Made by a program: the position numbers and the translations under genes | Notes under the pieces: generated by a model | The model's input: the letters and a program-made list of their open reading frames with translations, nothing else | Told to the model about the DNA's origin: nothing | Database searches by the model: none | Source: an uncultured Corynebacterium sp. | GTDB lineage: Bacteria; Actinomycetota; Actinomycetes; Mycobacteriales; Mycobacteriaceae | Assembly (NCBI RefSeq): GCF_946222835.1 | Contig: NZ_CAMIHD010000014.1 | Location: forward strand, 1 to 49,367 | Direction: 5' to 3' | Length of the DNA stretch: 49,367 bases | In this document: in pieces, positions 47,445-49,367 of the stretch | How positions within the stretch are numbered: position 1 is the first letter of the stretch | Layout: every line of letters begins with the position of its first letter

Positions 47445-48899
47445 GTGACCGCGAACGCACATGTTGGCCATGATGATTGGAACGAGCGCCTTGAGCTGGC
47501 GCAGCAGATGATTCCACTCATCCACCAGCTGCACCGCAACAATAACGTTGTCACCACCATCTTCGGCCGCCCGCTGGTGGGGCAGACCGATATCGACATC
47601 ATCAAGTCTCACCGCTACGGCCGCCGCATTGCGCAGCGCCACCTGTCCACGGCGGAAACCCTGCCTATCCTGGTGGAGCTGGCAGACATGAACCTAGGCG
47701 CCGCCAGCGTGGATCTGGGCCGCTTGGTTCTGGGCTGGGAGGAGTCCAACGAGGAAAACCTCCGCATGTACCTGGAAGGCGAGCTGTGTGAGATCGTCGG
47801 TGCTGGCGTGGATCTGGAAACCACCGACGTCGTGCTCTACGGATTCGGCCGCATCGGCCGCCTGCTTGCCCGCCTGCTCGTCGCCCGCGAGGCAGCTTAT
47901 GGTGGAGTTCGCCTGCGTGGCATCGTCCTGCGCAAGAAGGGCGATGGTGACATCCTCAAGCGCGCCTCTTTGCTGCGCCGCGATTCCGTCCATGGCGCCT
48001 TCAACGGCACCATCTCCGTGGATGAGGAAAACGAGGTCATCTGGGCCAATGGCACCAAGATCCAGATGATCTACGCTAACGATCCCTCCGAGATTGACTA
48101 CACCTCTTATGGCATCAACAACGCCATCTTGGTAGATAACACCGGCGCGTGGCGCGACCGCGAGGGTTTGTCCCAGCACCTTAAGGCCAAGGGCATCTCT
48201 CGTGTGCTGTTGACCGCACCGGGCAAGGGCGATATCAAGAACATCGTCTACGGCATCAATAATGCCAACATCACCGATGAGGACCAGATCCTCTCCGCCG
48301 CATCCTGTACCACCAACGGCATCACCCCCGTGCTCAAGGTCATCAACGACCGCTACGGCGTAACCCACGGTCACGTGGAAACGGCGCACTCGTTTACCAA
48401 TGACCAGAACCTCATCGATAACTACCACAAGGGTGATCGCCGTGGCCGCGCCGCGGGCCTGAACATGGTGCTCACCGCTACCGGTGCTGCTAAGGCTGTG
48501 TCTAAGGCCCTGCCGGAATTTGAGGGTAAGCTCACCGGCAACGCCATCCGTGTTCCTACCCCGGACGTGTCCATGGCCGTGCTTAACCTTGAGCTGGAAA
48601 AGGAAGTAGAGCGCGAAGAGGTCAACGACTTCCTGCGCAATGTCTCTCTGCACTCTGACTTGCGTCAGCAGATTTCCTACATTGCCTCCCCAGAGGTTGT
48701 TTCCTCTGACTTCATCGGCAATACCCACGCTGGCATTGTCGATGGTGTTGCCACCATTGCTTCCGGCAAGCACCTCGTGCTTTATGTGTGGTACGACAAC
48801 GAGTTCGGCTACTCCAACCAAGTAGTACGCATCGTAGAAGAGCTGGCGGGTACCCGCCCGGTTGTTCTGCCGAAGCGCGTTTCTCCTGCTGAGCTTTAA
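47445..48899 (+). CDS. gapB: Glyceraldehyde-3-phosphate dehydrogenase GapB (long form)
   Basis: The 484-residue protein carries an N-terminal extension (about 1-125, including RNNNVVTTIFGRPLVGQTDI) before the Rossmann domain VVLYGFGRIGRLLARLL. The catalytic AASCTTNGITPVLKVI, the TATGAAKAV segment and WYDNEFGYSNQVVRIV complete the GAPDH core. The extension is known for corynebacterial GapB/GapX, which works mainly in the gluconeogenic direction and prefers NADP in C. glutamicum (recalled). I use GTG at 47445 because AAAGGA lies 9 nt upstream; ATG at 47436 is in frame but too close to that site. A terminator follows directly. Confidence 0.93.
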   Translation: MTANAHVGHDDWNERLELAQQMIPLIHQLHRNNNVVTTIFGRPLVGQTDIDIIKSHRYGRRIAQRHLSTAETLPILVELADMNLGAASVDLGRLVLGWEESNEENLRMYLEGELCEIVGAGVDLETTDVVLYGFGRIGRLLARLLVAREAAYGGVRLRGIVLRKKGDGDILKRASLLRRDSVHGAFNGTISVDEENEVIWANGTKIQMIYANDPSEIDYTSYGINNAILVDNTGAWRDREGLSQHLKAKGISRVLLTAPGKGDIKNIVYGINNANITDEDQILSAASCTTNGITPVLKVINDRYGVTHGHVETAHSFTNDQNLIDNYHKGDRRGRAAGLNMVLTATGAAKAVSKALPEFEGKLTGNAIRVPTPDVSMAVLNLELEKEVEREEVNDFLRNVSLHSDLRQQISYIASPEVVSSDFIGNTHAGIVDGVATIASGKHLVLYVWYDNEFGYSNQVVRIVEELAGTRPVVLPKRVSPAEL

Positions 48900-48911
48900 G
48901 GCTCAATGATT

Positions 48912-48948
48912 TTAAGCCCGCGGTTATCCGCGGGCTTAAGTCGTTTTC
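48912..48948 (+). terminator. Rho-independent terminator of gapB
   Basis: TTAAGCCCGCGG (48912-48923) pairs perfectly with CCGCGGGCTTAA (48928-48939) around a TTAT loop. GTCGTTTT follows. Confidence 0.88.
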
Positions 48949-49034
48949 CAGGGCTTAGGGCTAAACGTTTGTGATTCAGCGTGTTGGTGGGGTTAGATTT
49001 GGTCTTCTTGGATGCTGATTGAATGGTTGGGGCA

Positions 49035-49055
49035 CCCCAGCCGGTGTAGCTGGGG
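49035..49055. repeat. Hairpin next to IS-type end
   Basis: CCCCAGC (49035-49041) and GCTGGGG (49049-49055) form a 7-bp stem immediately before the IS3-type end. Its role is unknown. The stretch 48949-49034 shows no gene. Confidence 0.45.
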
Positions 49056-49057
49056 CC

Positions 49058-49077
49058 TGACCCCGGAAAGTAGACAC
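49058..49077. mobile_element. IS3-type terminal inverted repeat (one end only)
   Basis: TGACCCCGGAAAGTAGACAC closely resembles the terminal repeats of IS3-family elements (TGACCCC...GTGGACA type). No transposase frame is seen inside the window; the element would extend rightwards beyond it, or this is a remnant. Basis: recalled IS3 ends. Confidence 0.45.
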
Positions 49078-49243
49078 GTCGGGGGTTAGCTATGCTGCTT
49101 GGGGCACTTCATCTTTACTTGCTGACGCTGATGCTCTCGACGGCATTCAGCTTTATGCCCTCTCGGATGCAATCGAGTCGTATCGTGATGCGGTCATAGA
49201 ACAGGAGACTGTTTCCTTTAAACCCTCGCGGGGCGAAGACTAA
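49061..49243 (+). pseudogene. Start-less ORF ending in TAATG overlap with resolvase
   Basis: The frame is open for 60 codons after TGA (49058-49060) and ends at TAA (49241-49243). It has no ATG, GTG or TTG. The translated end reads LLADADALDGIQLYALSDAIESYRD and then a charged tail. The stop overlaps the resolvase ATG as TAATG, as translationally coupled genes do. It looks like the 3' part of a gene cut by the IS-type end. Product unknown. Confidence 0.4.
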
Positions 49244-49367
49244 TGGGCAATGACCCTGGTTCGCGTGGGCAGCGGGTGGGCTATATCCGTGTTTCCACGG
49301 TGGAGCAGAATAATCAGCGCCAGAAAGAACTACTCAATGCTTCCGGCAGGATTGACCGGTTCTTTGA
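49243..49367 (+). CDS. Serine recombinase (resolvase/invertase), 5' part
   Basis: The first 41 codons before the window edge read MGNDPGSRGQRVGYIRVSTV and then EQNNQRQKELL. GYIRVST with its catalytic Ser (residue 18) is the signature of the N-terminal catalytic domain of serine resolvases, as in Tn3-type transposons and invertible segments. The start overlaps an upstream stop (TAATG). Whether it belongs to a full element cannot be seen; its neighbour is an IS3-type end. Confidence 0.85.
   Translation, partial: MGNDPGSRGQRVGYIRVSTVEQNNQRQKELLNASGRIDRFF

Noticed and set aside
47694..48821. 375-codon minus-strand frame inside gapB
   Set aside because: Frame mirror of gapB with no start signal; gapB has all catalytic motifs.
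1..49367. CRISPR arrays, tRNA or rRNA genes, replication origins, toxin-antitoxin pairs
   Set aside because: I looked for regular repeats, tRNA-like cloverleaf ends and rRNA motifs on both strands and found none; an undescribed defence system is not visible either.

Overview
The window is an actinobacterial chromosome segment, almost certainly Corynebacterium. BetP with its basic C-terminal tail, Rpf2, Pmt, the long-form GapB and the Glp/GlpR pair are all close to proteins known from C. glutamicum. The gene order galU-glp-rimJ-glpR, pmt/rsmI, metG, tatD-rpf-rsmA-ispE also follows the M. tuberculosis Rv0992c-Rv0996 and Rv1002c-Rv1011 order. I see no rRNA, tRNA, CRISPR array or intact mobile element. 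The only accessory-looking DNA is the last ~300 bases.

Layout. 1-5.1 kb: partial 5-formyl-THF cyclo-ligase, divergent galU, a gephyrin/MoeA-like gene (glp), rimJ, and a membrane protein matching the GlpR/SepX division receptor. 5.1-9.6 kb: tag, doxX, an orphan zinc-finger membrane protein, protein O-mannosyltransferase and rsmI. 9.8-13.7 kb: betP and metG. 13.8-19.0 kb: two tandem GNAT acetyltransferases, then tatD, rpf2, rsmA, ispE. 19.0-25.7 kb: a His-rich AztD-like lipoprotein, an ABC-F ATPase, a membrane alpha/beta hydrolase, an AEC carrier and a small secreted protein. 25.7-36.2 kb: ABM-fold enzyme, a giant OatA-like acyltransferase with a ~620-residue basic disordered N-terminus, HAD phosphatase, enoyl-CoA hydratase-like protein, an unknown protein, and an MMPL-TetR operon. 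36.4-41 kb: a membrane protein, gamma-carbonic anhydrase, two small unknown proteins, a patatin and an AspT/YidE-type transporter. 41-48.9 kb: prfC, an SDR, a KtrB/KtrA potassium system, pth, a nitronate monooxygenase-like protein and gapB. The window ends in an IS3-type terminus, an ORF without a start codon and the 5' end of a serine resolvase.

Shared themes. Envelope and growth: galU (UDP-glucose), Glp/GlpR (division), Pmt (mannoprotein), Rpf2 (muralytic), the OatA-like acyltransferase and MMPL. Osmotic and ion balance: BetP and KtrAB. Translation: RimJ, RsmI, RsmA, MetG, RF3, Pth and ABC-F.

The most striking signal is regulatory. About 18 start codons sit 6-8 nt after a TANNNT -10 hexamer, which predicts leaderless mRNAs. 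Two divergent gene pairs share one 10-bp symmetric double -10 with start codons exactly 26 nt apart. Many convergent gene pairs abut or overlap at their 3' ends with no terminator. These are my readings of the sequence by eye; no transcript data or database search was available.
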